The notes below the pieces were generated by a model that made no database searches, was not told the origin of the DNA, and saw only the letters and a program-made list of their open reading frames with translations. The translations under genes and the position numbers were made by a program. Shown in pieces: positions 15,281 to 23,507 of a stretch of 25,180 nt of DNA. Source of the stretch: Firmicutes bacterium UBA5486 (GTDB taxonomy: Bacteria; Bacillota; UBA4882; UBA10575); assembly GCA_002427045.1 (NCBI GenBank), contig DIPO01000061.1, positions 70,520 through 95,699 on the forward strand, written 5' to 3'. Position 1 is the first letter of the stretch; every line of letters begins with the position of its first letter.

Positions 15281-15703
15281 ATGGAGCAGGAGACTAATAT
15301 TTCCCGAATTGCTCAGGAATTTATTGGAATCCCATATCTACATGCCGGCCGTAGCGTGAAGGGAATTGACTGTCTTGGTTTAGTTCATCTATTCTATAAG
15401 AAACTGGGATTAAATATCCCCGATACTGATGGAAAGGGATACTCTCCGGATTGGTATAAAAAAGATCCTCAACGCTTGCTACACGGGATCCAAAAACTAG
15501 GTAAAGAAGTATTAATTACTGGTTCAGAACCACTACAACCTTTAGATCTCGTCTATTTCCGAATCGGTGGAGCTATTACCCATGCCGGGATTATGGTGGA
15601 TGATAAACACTTTATCCATGTAATGATTGGGGAGAGGGTACGTGTTACTCCTTTAAATCGGGCCTGGATGAGACGTCTCCAGGGTGCGAGAAGGCTTATT
15701 TAA
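15281..15703 (+). CDS. NlpC/P60 family peptidase-like protein
   Basis: 140 aa, consisting of a single NlpC/P60 papain-like domain, the fold used by gamma-D-glutamyl-diamino-acid endopeptidases of peptidoglycan. The catalytic triad is visible: Cys31 in GIDCLGL, His101 in THAGI and His113 in FIHV. The opening IAQEFIGIPYLHAGRSVKG is standard. It has no signal peptide, no wall-binding repeat and no membrane segment, so it is either cytoplasmic, exported by other means, or a phage-tail/morphogenesis type enzyme. No phage genes flank it. ATG at 15281 follows GAAGGGAGAAAGCCG. A separated inverted repeat lies just upstream and a bidirectional terminator just downstream. Confidence 0.88.
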   Translation: MEQETNISRIAQEFIGIPYLHAGRSVKGIDCLGLVHLFYKKLGLNIPDTDGKGYSPDWYKKDPQRLLHGIQKLGKEVLITGSEPLQPLDLVYFRIGGAITHAGIMVDDKHFIHVMIGERVRVTPLNRAWMRRLQGARRLI

Positions 15704-15706
15704 AAT

Positions 15707-15737
15707 AAAAAAGCGGGATATTCAATCCCGCTTTTTT
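15707..15737. terminator. Bidirectional intrinsic terminator
   Basis: AAAAAAGCGGGAT and ATCCCGCTTTTTT form a perfect 13-bp stem around a 5-nt loop between convergent genes. It has a T-run on either strand and serves both the NlpC/P60 gene and the oxidoreductase. Confidence 0.95.
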
Positions 15738-15740
15738 ATT

Positions 15741-17312
15741 TTATTTGCTAAGATATTCTTGAAGAATTTCTCTGACTGCTCCCTGATGGGATAACATCTT
15801 CCCTACCATCTTCTCTAGTCGTTCACCAGTACTTCCATGCGTATAAAGATCCTGGCCCATTACATCTTTTAAAGCAATTAACTCTTTAAAGACAGAAGCT
15901 GAAGCTGTTTCACCAAGTTTCGCTGCTTGACCGCACTTGAGCAGTAAGTCTTTTCGTGGATCATCTTCCAGATTAAACTTTTCTCCTTGATCATCAAGAC
16001 CTAAAGTATAACGTAGAAATCCTGCCACCGGAAGTAAAACTAGATCTAATTCTTCTGTTGAAATACCTTTTTCACAACCGGCAAAATAAGTATCCATAAA
16101 TCGCGGGAGCATTTTAGTTGAACCATTTAAAGCAATCCGCATTGGATCATCAGGTATATTAGGGTTATTCAAACGTTCAATGGTTGCTTTTGCAAAAGCA
16201 TGCGGATCTAGTTTTTTTGGCCGTTCAATTGTCTTTATTACAATGGCAATTATTCTATTAATCAGCTCAGCCAATTCCGGATCCTGCATCGCACGGTAAA
16301 TTCCATATTGACCACGATAACCAAGCAAAACACCCAATCCGGCAATAAGCGAATGACTCATATTAAGAATCCGCAATTTCATATCTTCATATTTTTTAAT
16401 TTCTTCATAAGAATCTTCCATGAAAACGCCATCCGCTTTTTCAAAGGGAGGACGTCCAGCAGGAAAAATATCTTCTACTGCCCAGTAACGAGCTTTCTCA
16501 GTAACAACTATATTCGATCTAATCCCAAGTTCCTCCATAATTTTAACAGTCTGTTCATCGGCAGGAACAGCAATCCGATCAATCATACAATTCGGAAAAC
16601 TAAAACGTTTAGGATCAGAAAGATATGCTAGAAAACCTTGCGGAGCAAAACCATTCTCTTCCCATGCCTTAGCCACTGTTTTAAGGGTAGCAGCTGTATA
16701 ATGGCCATTGCCTGAGAAGTTTGTACAACTTACCATCGCAAATTTTAAACCAGCTTTAAATCTTTCAAGAGCAAAAGCTGTCCATTTAGCCGGATCAGAA
16801 TTAATCGTCCCTTCTTCCATATCTTTGATTAGTACGGGATTAATGGGCTTAGCAAACTCACCACCACTATAAGTAACTCCATATGCACCCTCCGGAGCAT
16901 TAATCGTTGCAAATTGTACTTTAGGGTCTCTAGCCAGTTCCATAAGTTTAGCCCAAGAGAGACTATTGGCGGAGCCATCTGCCAATAAAAGCTTAGTGAT
17001 CGCCCCTTGAACTTTAGGTAAAACAACGCCTTTTTCATTTTCAAAAATAAGTTGAGTCATTAAGAAATCTGAAGCTGCTAACTCTGTTACATATTTTGGC
17101 GCAAAAGTTTCAACTCCAACCATTACCCCAATTTCAGGATCTTCGTTTAAAAGATCTTGCATAATATCTCCGGTATGAGCATAGGCCATTCTTCCCGCAG
17201 AAAAACAGATCGAACGTACAGCAAGCTGTTCCCGATTATACTGGGGTAATGCAACTTTCTTGCCTTTCCAGAACATTTTGTCAGATAATAGTTTTTGATC
17301 TAGTACTTTCAA
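15741..17312 (-). CDS. Mannitol dehydrogenase-family oxidoreductase
   Basis: NAD(P)-dependent polyol or uronate reductase of the long-chain mannitol dehydrogenase family (mannitol, fructuronate, tagaturonate or arabinitol type). 523 aa, a little longer than the usual 480-500. The catalytic residues are present: SCTNFSGNG (N198), the phrase FPNCMIDRIAVP, and KLRILNMSHS with K312, N317 and H320. The nucleotide-binding start is unusual: ICFSAGRMAYAHTGD in place of a glycine-rich GxGxFxRAH, so cofactor binding may differ. TTG at 17312 is preceded by AAGGAGG at about 10 nt; no in-frame ATG or GTG lies between. No other uronate or polyol genes are adjacent, so the substrate is undecided. Confidence 0.88.
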   Translation of the reverse strand: MKVLDQKLLSDKMFWKGKKVALPQYNREQLAVRSICFSAGRMAYAHTGDIMQDLLNEDPEIGVMVGVETFAPKYVTELAASDFLMTQLIFENEKGVVLPKVQGAITKLLLADGSANSLSWAKLMELARDPKVQFATINAPEGAYGVTYSGGEFAKPINPVLIKDMEEGTINSDPAKWTAFALERFKAGLKFAMVSCTNFSGNGHYTAATLKTVAKAWEENGFAPQGFLAYLSDPKRFSFPNCMIDRIAVPADEQTVKIMEELGIRSNIVVTEKARYWAVEDIFPAGRPPFEKADGVFMEDSYEEIKKYEDMKLRILNMSHSLIAGLGVLLGYRGQYGIYRAMQDPELAELINRIIAIVIKTIERPKKLDPHAFAKATIERLNNPNIPDDPMRIALNGSTKMLPRFMDTYFAGCEKGISTEELDLVLLPVAGFLRYTLGLDDQGEKFNLEDDPRKDLLLKCGQAAKLGETASASVFKELIALKDVMGQDLYTHGSTGERLEKMVGKMLSHQGAVREILQEYLSK

Positions 17313-17419
17313 TGCCTCGAATCCTCCTTCTATTTTGCTTAGCTTTGATTTAAAATAATTGTTTACCTTTATTCTTATTCTACCAAAATGTGTTGATAAG
17401 TCAAAGGGATAAAAGCACC

Positions 17420-19318
17420 TTAAAATAAGTTTTTCTTATATTCGCTATATAGATGCTTTAATTCTTTCATCTCTGTCTCAATCACCAATTGCAATCGAGA
17501 AATTTCATTATATTCCCGTTTCTCAATTGCCTGGCGTAACTTAGAAAAGAGAGATTTGTAATCCGAACGATCCTTCATCAACCGACACCGTAACTCATGA
17601 ATATAAGACCAACGCTGTTCATCAAAGGAAGAATGAACCCCAAACACTTCAGGAGTAAGAGACCGAATTACTTCCATATTTTCTGGAAGGATGCGATCAC
17701 GTAACTCAGTCATCCATTGGTTTAACATCGCCAGTGAATATGATTTAATAATCCGTTCGGTAAAAACTTCTCCTTCCAGCAAAACAGTTGTTTTTTTCTG
17801 GTTTTTTTCGAGGTTCTCAAGCACTTCCCAGACAGTAGCAGGAGGTTTCCCAAAAAGGCGATCCCGCTCTTCCTGGTTATATGCTTCAAAAACATCTTTT
17901 TCGCTTCGATAAGCCCGATCCTGTTCAAGATATTCTCCTGGTTCACCCACTCTTTTAGAGAATTCCCGTTCCAAGTCCTTACTTTTTCTACCATTCTTCA
18001 ATACATGAATTATTCCATCCATCATCCCTTGGTATATAGAGGCTAGAGCAAGATAAGTATTGGTATGGGGATGCGGAGATCGCACCTCAAATCTTGTAGC
18101 TAAGGGATTATTAACATCTCTGATTAAGCCAAGCAAAACCGTCCGATTACGGGAAGGAGTATGGAGATCATGTCCGATTGAGGCTACAATACAGACTGGA
18201 GCTTCAAAGCCAGGTTTTAAACGATTAAAAGCATCATTAGAAGCAGTAATAAAAGCTCCAATCGCTTCATAATTTTTAAGAATCCCCATTAGTGCACCCC
18301 AACCAATTGGACTTAAAAAGCTCTGCTTAAGATCAGCTGGCGAAAAAAGATTTCGAAGAGCACCATCCTTGAGTTTAATTGCTAAACCTACATGTGTATG
18401 CTCGCCATTACCTGCCACTTTCTCCATTGGTTTTGCCATAAAAGTAACCTCTAAACCATGCCTACGAAAAGCCTCCTTAATTAAGATCCTTGCTAATAGT
18501 TCATTATCTGCCGCTTGTAAGGCATTAGCGTATTTCCAATCAATTTCCAGCTGCTCCATGACATGGGTAAGCCCTCCATCTTCCCCAATCTGAGCCTTGA
18601 TTCCACCAACCTCTTTATGCCCCATTTCTGGCTCGAGCCCATACTCTTCTAATAATAATAAAGAATACTCTAAAGCTGTCCGGACTGCCCCCTTAGTTCT
18701 TTTCCAGTATTGCTCCTGGAGTACCTGTGAAACAGTAAGCTGTTCAATCACAGCCTTTTCATTTGGTGTTTTTACCCAGAACTCCAGTTCTGTAGCAGAA
18801 GTTGTTACTACATCAGTGATTTCATCAGGATTAATACCCATCTCTTTAAGCGTTTCTGGATACATAGTAAATAACTCCAATAATTCCCCGCGAATTCTTT
18901 CCATGGTACGGAGAAGTATGGAACGGGAACATACCCGTTGCCCGGAATGAATAATGAAAGACGGAATCCGCAAAGTGCCAATAGGTAATTGGGTTTTCGG
19001 GTCTAGATGTTCATAATTATAATCAACAAACCAATTTACTCTCGTATCAGCTTCAAAATCTACTTTTCCATCATTTAGAGTAGCAATCCCGGGTAATACC
19101 ACACTAGATCCATCAGTCTGAATCCCACCTTTTAAAAACTTATCAATATCTTTAAGAAAAATTGAGATTGGAATTTTTTCATCAGTATCATTCCCACCTA
19201 AATCAACACCCACCATTGAAACAAATTTAATTTCCGGGTGAGATAAGAGTATTTTCCTTAACTCAGCCGGGGTGCAGCAGTGTTCAGGAGGGATAAAATA
19301 AATCAATTCTTCTAACAT
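17420..19318 (-). CDS. Glutamine synthetase, divergent extended form
   Basis: ATP-dependent glutamate plus ammonia to glutamine, or a related gamma-glutamyl ligase. 632 aa, against about 440-470 for ordinary type I and about 700 for type III. Residue numbers here count from the upstream GTG. Order of motifs: IQTDGSSVVLPG (about 68-79), the metal site ATELEFW (E179, E181), GHKEVGGIKAQI (235-246), GNGEHTHVG (305-313), PSRNRTVLLGLI (arginine/ATP site) and FEVRSPHPHTNTYLALA near 415. After about residue 440 a long charged helical extension runs to the end. Type I enzymes usually read NGSGMHxH where this reads AGNGEHTH. The frame is open to a GTG at 19324, but ATG at 19318 has the better-spaced AGGTG, so I chose that. 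It is monocistronic by appearance. No GlnR-type site was identified. Confidence 0.85.
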   Translation of the reverse strand: MLEELIYFIPPEHCCTPAELRKILLSHPEIKFVSMVGVDLGGNDTDEKIPISIFLKDIDKFLKGGIQTDGSSVVLPGIATLNDGKVDFEADTRVNWFVDYNYEHLDPKTQLPIGTLRIPSFIIHSGQRVCSRSILLRTMERIRGELLELFTMYPETLKEMGINPDEITDVVTTSATELEFWVKTPNEKAVIEQLTVSQVLQEQYWKRTKGAVRTALEYSLLLLEEYGLEPEMGHKEVGGIKAQIGEDGGLTHVMEQLEIDWKYANALQAADNELLARILIKEAFRRHGLEVTFMAKPMEKVAGNGEHTHVGLAIKLKDGALRNLFSPADLKQSFLSPIGWGALMGILKNYEAIGAFITASNDAFNRLKPGFEAPVCIVASIGHDLHTPSRNRTVLLGLIRDVNNPLATRFEVRSPHPHTNTYLALASIYQGMMDGIIHVLKNGRKSKDLEREFSKRVGEPGEYLEQDRAYRSEKDVFEAYNQEERDRLFGKPPATVWEVLENLEKNQKKTTVLLEGEVFTERIIKSYSLAMLNQWMTELRDRILPENMEVIRSLTPEVFGVHSSFDEQRWSYIHELRCRLMKDRSDYKSLFSKLRQAIEKREYNEISRLQLVIETEMKELKHLYSEYKKNLF

Positions 19319-19344
19319 TCTCACACCTGCTTTCTATTGACAAT

Positions 19345-19455
19345 TTAATTGAGGTAATTACATGTTTTTTCTTATATTCAAGGTTAGATAATTACTAGTG
19401 GGAGTATCAACATATTTTGGTCTAATCTTAAATAATTGAATTATTCCATTATTGA
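19345..19455 (+). repeat. Dispersed AT-rich element, copy C
   Basis: CTAGTGGGAGTATCAACATATT followed by AATCTTAAATAATTGAATTATTCC aligns closely with 23630-23685 (CTAGTGGGAATATCAATATATT..., AATCATAAAT..., AATTATGCAATT). The left end GAGGTAATTACAT resembles that of copy B. It lies between agrC and the glutamine synthetase gene, directly upstream of the latter. Confidence 0.65.
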
Positions 19456-19567
19456 AATTATATAATAAGAATAATTCATTACATTTTATGGCGAAGAGAG
19501 CCTAATAATTATTATAGCATGTACTTTTCATCGCATGAACTTTAGAAAAGAAAAATGTTTAATAAAT

Positions 19568-19601
19568 GGTTAATTTTAAAATGTAACAGAACAAATTAAC
19601 C
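19568..19601 (-). terminator. Possible terminator after agrC
   Basis: GGTTAATTT / AAATTAACC is a perfect 9-bp AT-rich inverted repeat with a 16-nt loop, starting 8 bp after the agrC stop. The following T content is weak (ATTTATT), so termination efficiency is uncertain. Confidence 0.5.
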
Positions 19602-19608
19602 ACGCTTA

Positions 19609-20952
19609 TTAATTAATCTTTGCTCTTTTCCTTTTTTTGTTTCGTTTATATATTTGAAATTTTATACCCAGAAGCTTATTACCTTTCAATATACGCCAAG
19701 ATTGGCCGCAAATTTCCTTGACTAGGGTTTCAGCTTTTATTAACTCTGTTTCATATTGAATAAATGTTTCGTTTGGCTCAGCATTTATTGAAATTACAGG
19801 AGGATTATGATTAACAAGTTCAAAAAGATAATAATTTTTGTTTTCATCTATATTAATTTCTATTTTCCCACATTTTCCTATATTAAAGTATACATTAATT
19901 AAAAAGTCTAAAAAACATCTTATTACTTCCGCGATTTTAAACGATTTAAATTCCGGTATTTCTAAGGTTGATTTGCTTTTTACAATAATCCGGACTTTTT
20001 TCTCGCTAGCCTGAACCAGAGAAGACAGAAGAGATGAATAGATTATGGGGTTTTTTATTTTAGAGATGTTTATTTCTAGACTTTCCGCCACAATCTTATT
20101 AATATAGTGCATAATTTCAGTCTGATGACCTAATTCCGCATGAGCTTTAATAACTTGGAGTTGATTTCTTACTTCCCGCTGTTTAGAAGCTAAGGTATTA
20201 ATCAAAAGATAACTTTGTTCCAATAACTTCTTAAGTATTTCATGCTCTATTTCTTTTTGTTGTTTAGTACTAATAATAAAATTAATTATAAAAAAAATTA
20301 TCCCAGAAACAATAACTAATATATACTCCAACAGTATCATTTTTTTTAAAACAGGATTTGGAATATGTTTGTAGATCCATAATACTAAAATAGTTATATG
20401 ATAGATGGCAAAGAAAGAAACACCAAATAAAATGATGGCAAGAGTTTCTGAAGTTGGAGATTCGATTCGAAAAGGAAGAAATGAAAACTTGCTTTTTAGG
20501 GTAAATAAATAAAAAAAGAATGGGAATAGGGTTTCAATAAAAGTACCTATAGTAATTCCTAATGGATCAGTAGTTAAAAATTGGATAATACTTATGTTGA
20601 TTCTAAATAACGACTGTATGAATAGTACATTCCCTACGGCAGAAATCATTAAGATAAAAAAAGAGGTGAAGAAAGCTTTTAGCAATTTTATACCACTAAA
20701 ACAGAAAAAGCAAACCAAAACTAGAACATTTATTAAACCCGTAAAGTATATAGGTAAAAATACTTTTGTACAAAATGTACATATTGTCCCAATGAAGGCT
20801 AATATTAATAACCTAAAATTATTTACCGAACTTTTATTTAAGGTAGTTCCTAATTTTAAAAATATAAACCAGTTCCATAAAAATAAAATAAATATTAATA
20901 CTGTATAAATATCTTTATTTAATATTATTTGTAATAAATGTTCTTGTAACAC
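19609..20952 (-). CDS. AgrC-like peptide receptor with degenerate kinase domain
   Basis: Membrane sensor next to the agrB/agrD signalling genes, so presumably the receptor for the cyclic peptide. Several hydrophobic segments fill residues 15-225, then a dimerisation helix and a GHKL-like domain. Numbering from the GTG at 20952 (447 aa). The H-box aligns as KQREVRNQLQVI against RHDxxNQLQVI, so the phospho-acceptor His-Asp pair is Arg259-Glu260 (codons CGG GAA), though Asn263 is kept. The N-box LINVYFN keeps one Asn (353) but not the Asp, and the GxGL loop is replaced by KAETLVKEI. It may be unable to autophosphorylate. GTG at 20952 has AAGGAG at 6-nt spacing; an ATG seven codons earlier has no ribosome site. 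The usual partner, a LytTR response regulator, is absent nearby. A Spo0B-like phosphotransfer or ligand-sequestering role is possible. Confidence 0.8.
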   Translation of the reverse strand: MLQEHLLQIILNKDIYTVLIFILFLWNWFIFLKLGTTLNKSSVNNFRLLILAFIGTICTFCTKVFLPIYFTGLINVLVLVCFFCFSGIKLLKAFFTSFFILMISAVGNVLFIQSLFRINISIIQFLTTDPLGITIGTFIETLFPFFFYLFTLKSKFSFLPFRIESPTSETLAIILFGVSFFAIYHITILVLWIYKHIPNPVLKKMILLEYILVIVSGIIFFIINFIISTKQQKEIEHEILKKLLEQSYLLINTLASKQREVRNQLQVIKAHAELGHQTEIMHYINKIVAESLEINISKIKNPIIYSSLLSSLVQASEKKVRIIVKSKSTLEIPEFKSFKIAEVIRCFLDFLINVYFNIGKCGKIEINIDENKNYYLFELVNHNPPVISINAEPNETFIQYETELIKAETLVKEICGQSWRILKGNKLLGIKFQIYKRNKKRKRAKIN

Positions 20953-21003
20953 TTTCTTCTCCTTAAAAAACATTTTACTTCATACCATGGTCAACACTAC
21001 TTA

Positions 21004-21123
21004 TTACCTGATTTTTTCTGGAAATCTGGGTTGATAGTACCAGATAAAACATGCTGAACTACTACAACAAATGGCAAGTAAAGAAAGAATAGAAATAACT
21101 AGAGTTAAGAAAAACTTTCTCAC
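21004..21123 (-). CDS. agrD: AgrD-type cyclic autoinducer peptide precursor
   Basis: 39 codons in the gap between agrB and agrC. GTG at 21123 follows AAAGGAGGGAGAAAA, a very strong ribosome site. The N-terminus is a short basic start plus a hydrophobic/amphipathic helix (residues 4-18). The signal region is ACFIWYYQPRFPEKIR, fitting the clostridial cyclic-lactone pattern in which a Cys begins the ring, followed by YQP, a second Pro and a charged tail. The predicted ring is Cys25 linked to a residue four or five positions on (CFIWY or CFIWYY), released by AgrB cleavage ahead of Gln31. Known family members work as thiolactone quorum signals. The exact ends of the mature peptide cannot be read from sequence. 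Two further cysteines (19, 20) precede the core, which is unusual. Confidence 0.87.
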   Translation of the reverse strand: MRKFFLTLVISILSLLAICCSSSACFIWYYQPRFPEKIR

Positions 21124-21144
21124 TTTTCTCCCTCCTTTCCAGCT

Positions 21145-21765
21145 TTAGAATATAGGTTTTTTCTCTATATATCCTAAGAACTTGTCCATTTTTTCAATTC
21201 CTTTTGCTGAGGCCTCTAACAAGTTAAAAACCTGGAATAATACACCATAGAAAAGCTCGTTTACCCCCCACTTTACAGGGACAAAAAGACAAATTAAAGA
21301 GATAACAGCCATTATTAGTCTAGACAGCACCGTAAGAAATGATTTTTCTTTTTCATTCAAAGGTTTCTCAAAAGTCTCGCGCGGTGCTTTAAACCAGACA
21401 ATAATATTTATTACTAATAGGAATATTAACCGGAGGGGAACCGGGATAGTGCTTAAAGGAAAACAGATCGACAAATAACTTATTATAAGGATAAAGACTC
21501 CACCCGCAACAGCACAACGTAAGGGAGTACTCAAATGCAAGCCTCCGGTAAAATTTTTAACGACAGCCCCAACCAAGGCAATTAATAGAGCAGTTTTTAA
21601 GATCCCAAAGATAGCGGCAAAAACACATAAAACCACCACTGATAATAACATGGAAAGTAATGCTTCCAAAACATAACGAACTAAGTCAATTTTATAATTA
21701 TCTACTTCGCTTATATTCCGGAACAAGGCTTCTGCCCACTCAACAGCCCATTTTTTAAATAACAT
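21145..21765 (-). CDS. agrB: AgrB-type autoinducer processing peptidase
   Basis: Integral-membrane cysteine endopeptidase that cleaves and cyclises AgrD. 206 aa, family size, with about four to six hydrophobic segments. The catalytic pair is obvious: His77 and Cys84 in TGGLHLSTPLRC, the same numbering as staphylococcal AgrB. The N-terminal cytoplasmic helix (WAVEWAEALFRNISEVD) is typical too. The ATG at 21765 has only a weak purine-rich leader. It is followed after 21 bp by agrD and then agrC, all co-oriented. A TATAAT at 21826-21831 could be its -10, but no convincing -35 or LytTR-type site was found. Confidence 0.93.
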   Translation of the reverse strand: MLFKKWAVEWAEALFRNISEVDNYKIDLVRYVLEALLSMLLSVVVLCVFAAIFGILKTALLIALVGAVVKNFTGGLHLSTPLRCAVAGGVFILIISYLSICFPLSTIPVPLRLIFLLVINIIVWFKAPRETFEKPLNEKEKSFLTVLSRLIMAVISLICLFVPVKWGVNELFYGVLFQVFNLLEASAKGIEKMDKFLGYIEKKPIF

Positions 21766-21934
21766 TTTCTTTCCCTTTCTTTCTATAAAGTTTATCGGAA
21801 TTTGGTTTTGGGATCTTTAGTCTTTATTATAATATTTTTCCTTTTTATTTTTCTTTATTATTTTACTGCTTTACGGTATATTTCGTTTTTTTCTACATAA
21901 AATATTATTGCCCTCTTCCTGGTATAACAGGGCA

Positions 21935-21975
21935 CAAAAAAGAACCCTGGGTTCTGGTGACCCAAGGTTCTTTTT
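21935..21975 (-). terminator. Intrinsic terminator after the SGNH hydrolase gene
   Basis: AAGAACCTTGGG / CCCAGGGTTCTT (12-bp stem with one G-U pair, 9-nt loop) followed by TTTTTT on the minus strand, starting a few bases after the hydrolase stop codon. It separates this gene from agrB. Confidence 0.92.
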
Positions 21976-21981
21976 CTATTC

Positions 21982-22608
21982 TTACTCCGCCCGCACTAAC
22001 TTTAACCATTCCCTAGCAATCAAAGCATGTCCTGCTGGTGTAGGATGCACTCCATCTTGTGTCCAAAAAGCCGATTCTCTAAACGTTGACACTTTACTAA
22101 AGATCCCATCCATCGGTAAAAGTAAGGCTCCAAATTCTCTGGCCAGATCACGGACAGCATTAATCTTGGGATCTAAATCTTCTCTCCATTTCCTTCGATC
22201 CTCTGTTACTGGCAAAACAAACGGTTCAATTAATACGAACTTTGCATTAATTGTCTCTTTTGCTTGTTTTAAAATATCCCGATAATCGGAGGTAAACTTT
22301 TCAACGAATGTAGGGTCATTATTATCATACCTACGCCAACAATCATTAATTCCGATCATAATCGAAACCCATGTTGGTTCTAAACTAAGGCAGTCCTTCT
22401 CCCACCGTTTTTTTAAATCTGCAACTCGATTTCCACTAATTCCTCTATTGATAAACTTTACCTTCATTTCAGGATAGGCTGCCGCAAACCAACTTGCAAC
22501 CATCATCGGGTAACCATTCCCCAAATCCTCTTGTTTTTCTTTATCTCTTCCTACATCAGTAATGCTATCGCCTTGAAATAAAATTACTGAATGATCTTTG
22601 ATTAACAT
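21982..22608 (-). CDS. SGNH/GDSL-family hydrolase
   Basis: Esterase or lipase-like hydrolase of the SGNH superfamily; many relatives deacetylate carbohydrates. 208 aa, single domain. Block I is FQGDSITDVG with nucleophile Ser15, block II glycine is in GISGNRVADL, block III is IGINDC with Asn88, and block V is DGVHPTPAGHALIA with Asp185 and His188, so all four signature residues are present. No signal peptide, so it should act in the cytoplasm. Its ATG at 22608 follows GAAGGTGTAAGAA. It has its own terminator and appears monocistronic. The substrate is unknown; the cytoplasmic location and the sugar importer elsewhere in the window would suit a carbohydrate esterase, but that is inference. Confidence 0.93.
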   Translation of the reverse strand: MLIKDHSVILFQGDSITDVGRDKEKQEDLGNGYPMMVASWFAAAYPEMKVKFINRGISGNRVADLKKRWEKDCLSLEPTWVSIMIGINDCWRRYDNNDPTFVEKFTSDYRDILKQAKETINAKFVLIEPFVLPVTEDRRKWREDLDPKINAVRDLAREFGALLLPMDGIFSKVSTFRESAFWTQDGVHPTPAGHALIAREWLKLVRAE

Positions 22609-22744
22609 TTCTTACACCTTCTTTGTAATTGTTTATAAGTGAGAGATTTGCATAGTGACCTATCTCACATTTTGCACTCTTTAAGCAAAGGCCAAGCTAT
22701 ATTAATTCTCTATAAATTAACTGGATGGTTATACCATACATCAA

Positions 22745-23308
22745 TCACAAATAGCTAAAAACATCCAAACTATCCAGCACAACCAAGGCAGATATGATCT
22801 CTCTTAACTCATCATTATTAAAATAACTTATTAATTCCAATTCTTCTTCCTCCAAGATTATCAGTATCTCTTCTTCTGAATTGAAATCGTAGATCTCATC
22901 TAATTCATATAAATAATCCAATAAATCCAGTACCGTTTTCTTCTCTAAACCATACTCCACCTCTAAGGCTAGGATAATTTGATCAATTATTTCCACATCG
23001 TAATCTTCTAGTTCTATACTAAACTCTTCGAAATCAGATTCATTCTCATCAGCATATTCCCCAGAAAAACTTTCTTCATTAGATTCTTCAAAATCATTAT
23101 TAAGAAAACTATCTTTTTTCACTATTAAGCTACATCTTCTTAAAACTAACTCTTCATCATTCAAATACATTTTTTCATCAGTTTTTTTCGCTTGCGCCTT
23201 TATTTTTATACCATAATCGCCGCAAACAGCTAATACTTTACTAGTTTTGGTTCCTAGCATAAGAAAAACTCCTATTAACAGAGAAAGAACAAAGATTATC
23301 CTTTTCAA
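22745..23308 (-). CDS. Secreted acidic protein of unknown function
   Basis: Not recognised. 187 aa. Residues 1-27 form a clear signal peptide (MKR, hydrophobic core, SKVLA then VCGD), probably cut after VLA by signal peptidase I. The mature protein is extremely rich in Glu and Asp: an acidic stretch near 72-105 (repeated EES/DE/EE), then helical, leucine-rich acidic segments ending LVVLDSLDVFSYL. Two cysteines follow the signal peptide (about 29 and 59) and could pair. Such composition suits a Ca2+-binding or very soluble exported protein, but no EF-hand or dockerin motif is visible. The likely start is TTG at 23308 with GGGGGG 8 nt upstream. Monocistronic, in a repeat-rich neighbourhood close to the agr locus. 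Confidence 0.72.
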   Translation of the reverse strand: MKRIIFVLSLLIGVFLMLGTKTSKVLAVCGDYGIKIKAQAKKTDEKMYLNDEELVLRRCSLIVKKDSFLNNDFEESNEESFSGEYADENESDFEEFSIELEDYDVEIIDQIILALEVEYGLEKKTVLDLLDYLYELDEIYDFNSEEEILIILEEEELELISYFNNDELREIISALVVLDSLDVFSYL

Positions 23309-23388
23309 CCTATAATCCCCCCTTTATCCAATTTTAAGAAAGCACATAATTATTTTCACCTTTTATAAAGCGGACTTCATTGCTTGTT

Positions 23389-23452
23389 GATTCACCTGGC
23401 TTTGATTCAGTTCACTTCGTGATGTCTGTAGGTAGCCAGCTTGAACAACTAC
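23389..23452. repeat. 63-bp hairpin repeat, copy Y
   Basis: Second copy of the repeat found between trpE and trpD. Shared words in order are ATTCACC, TTGATT, CTTCGT, ATG, CTGT, GGTAG, CAGC, ACTAC with about one difference in five. Its hairpin is weaker than in copy X. Confidence 0.6.
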
Positions 23453-23507
23453 CCGATTTCAGCCGGAGCTGAACCTTAGAATGCCTGAAGAAATTCACGT
23501 GAACCGA

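Noticed and set aside
18597..18950. 117-aa plus-strand frame
   Set aside because: Antisense to the glutamine synthetase gene; no start signal.
20594..20908. 104-aa plus-strand frame opposite agrC
   Set aside because: Lys/Asn-rich frame arising from the AT-rich membrane-segment codons of agrC.
21781..21900. LytTR (AgrA) binding repeats before agrB
   Set aside because: Short GTAAA words occur (minus-strand CCGTAAAGCAGTAAAA) but without the 12-13 bp spacing expected for paired LytTR sites.
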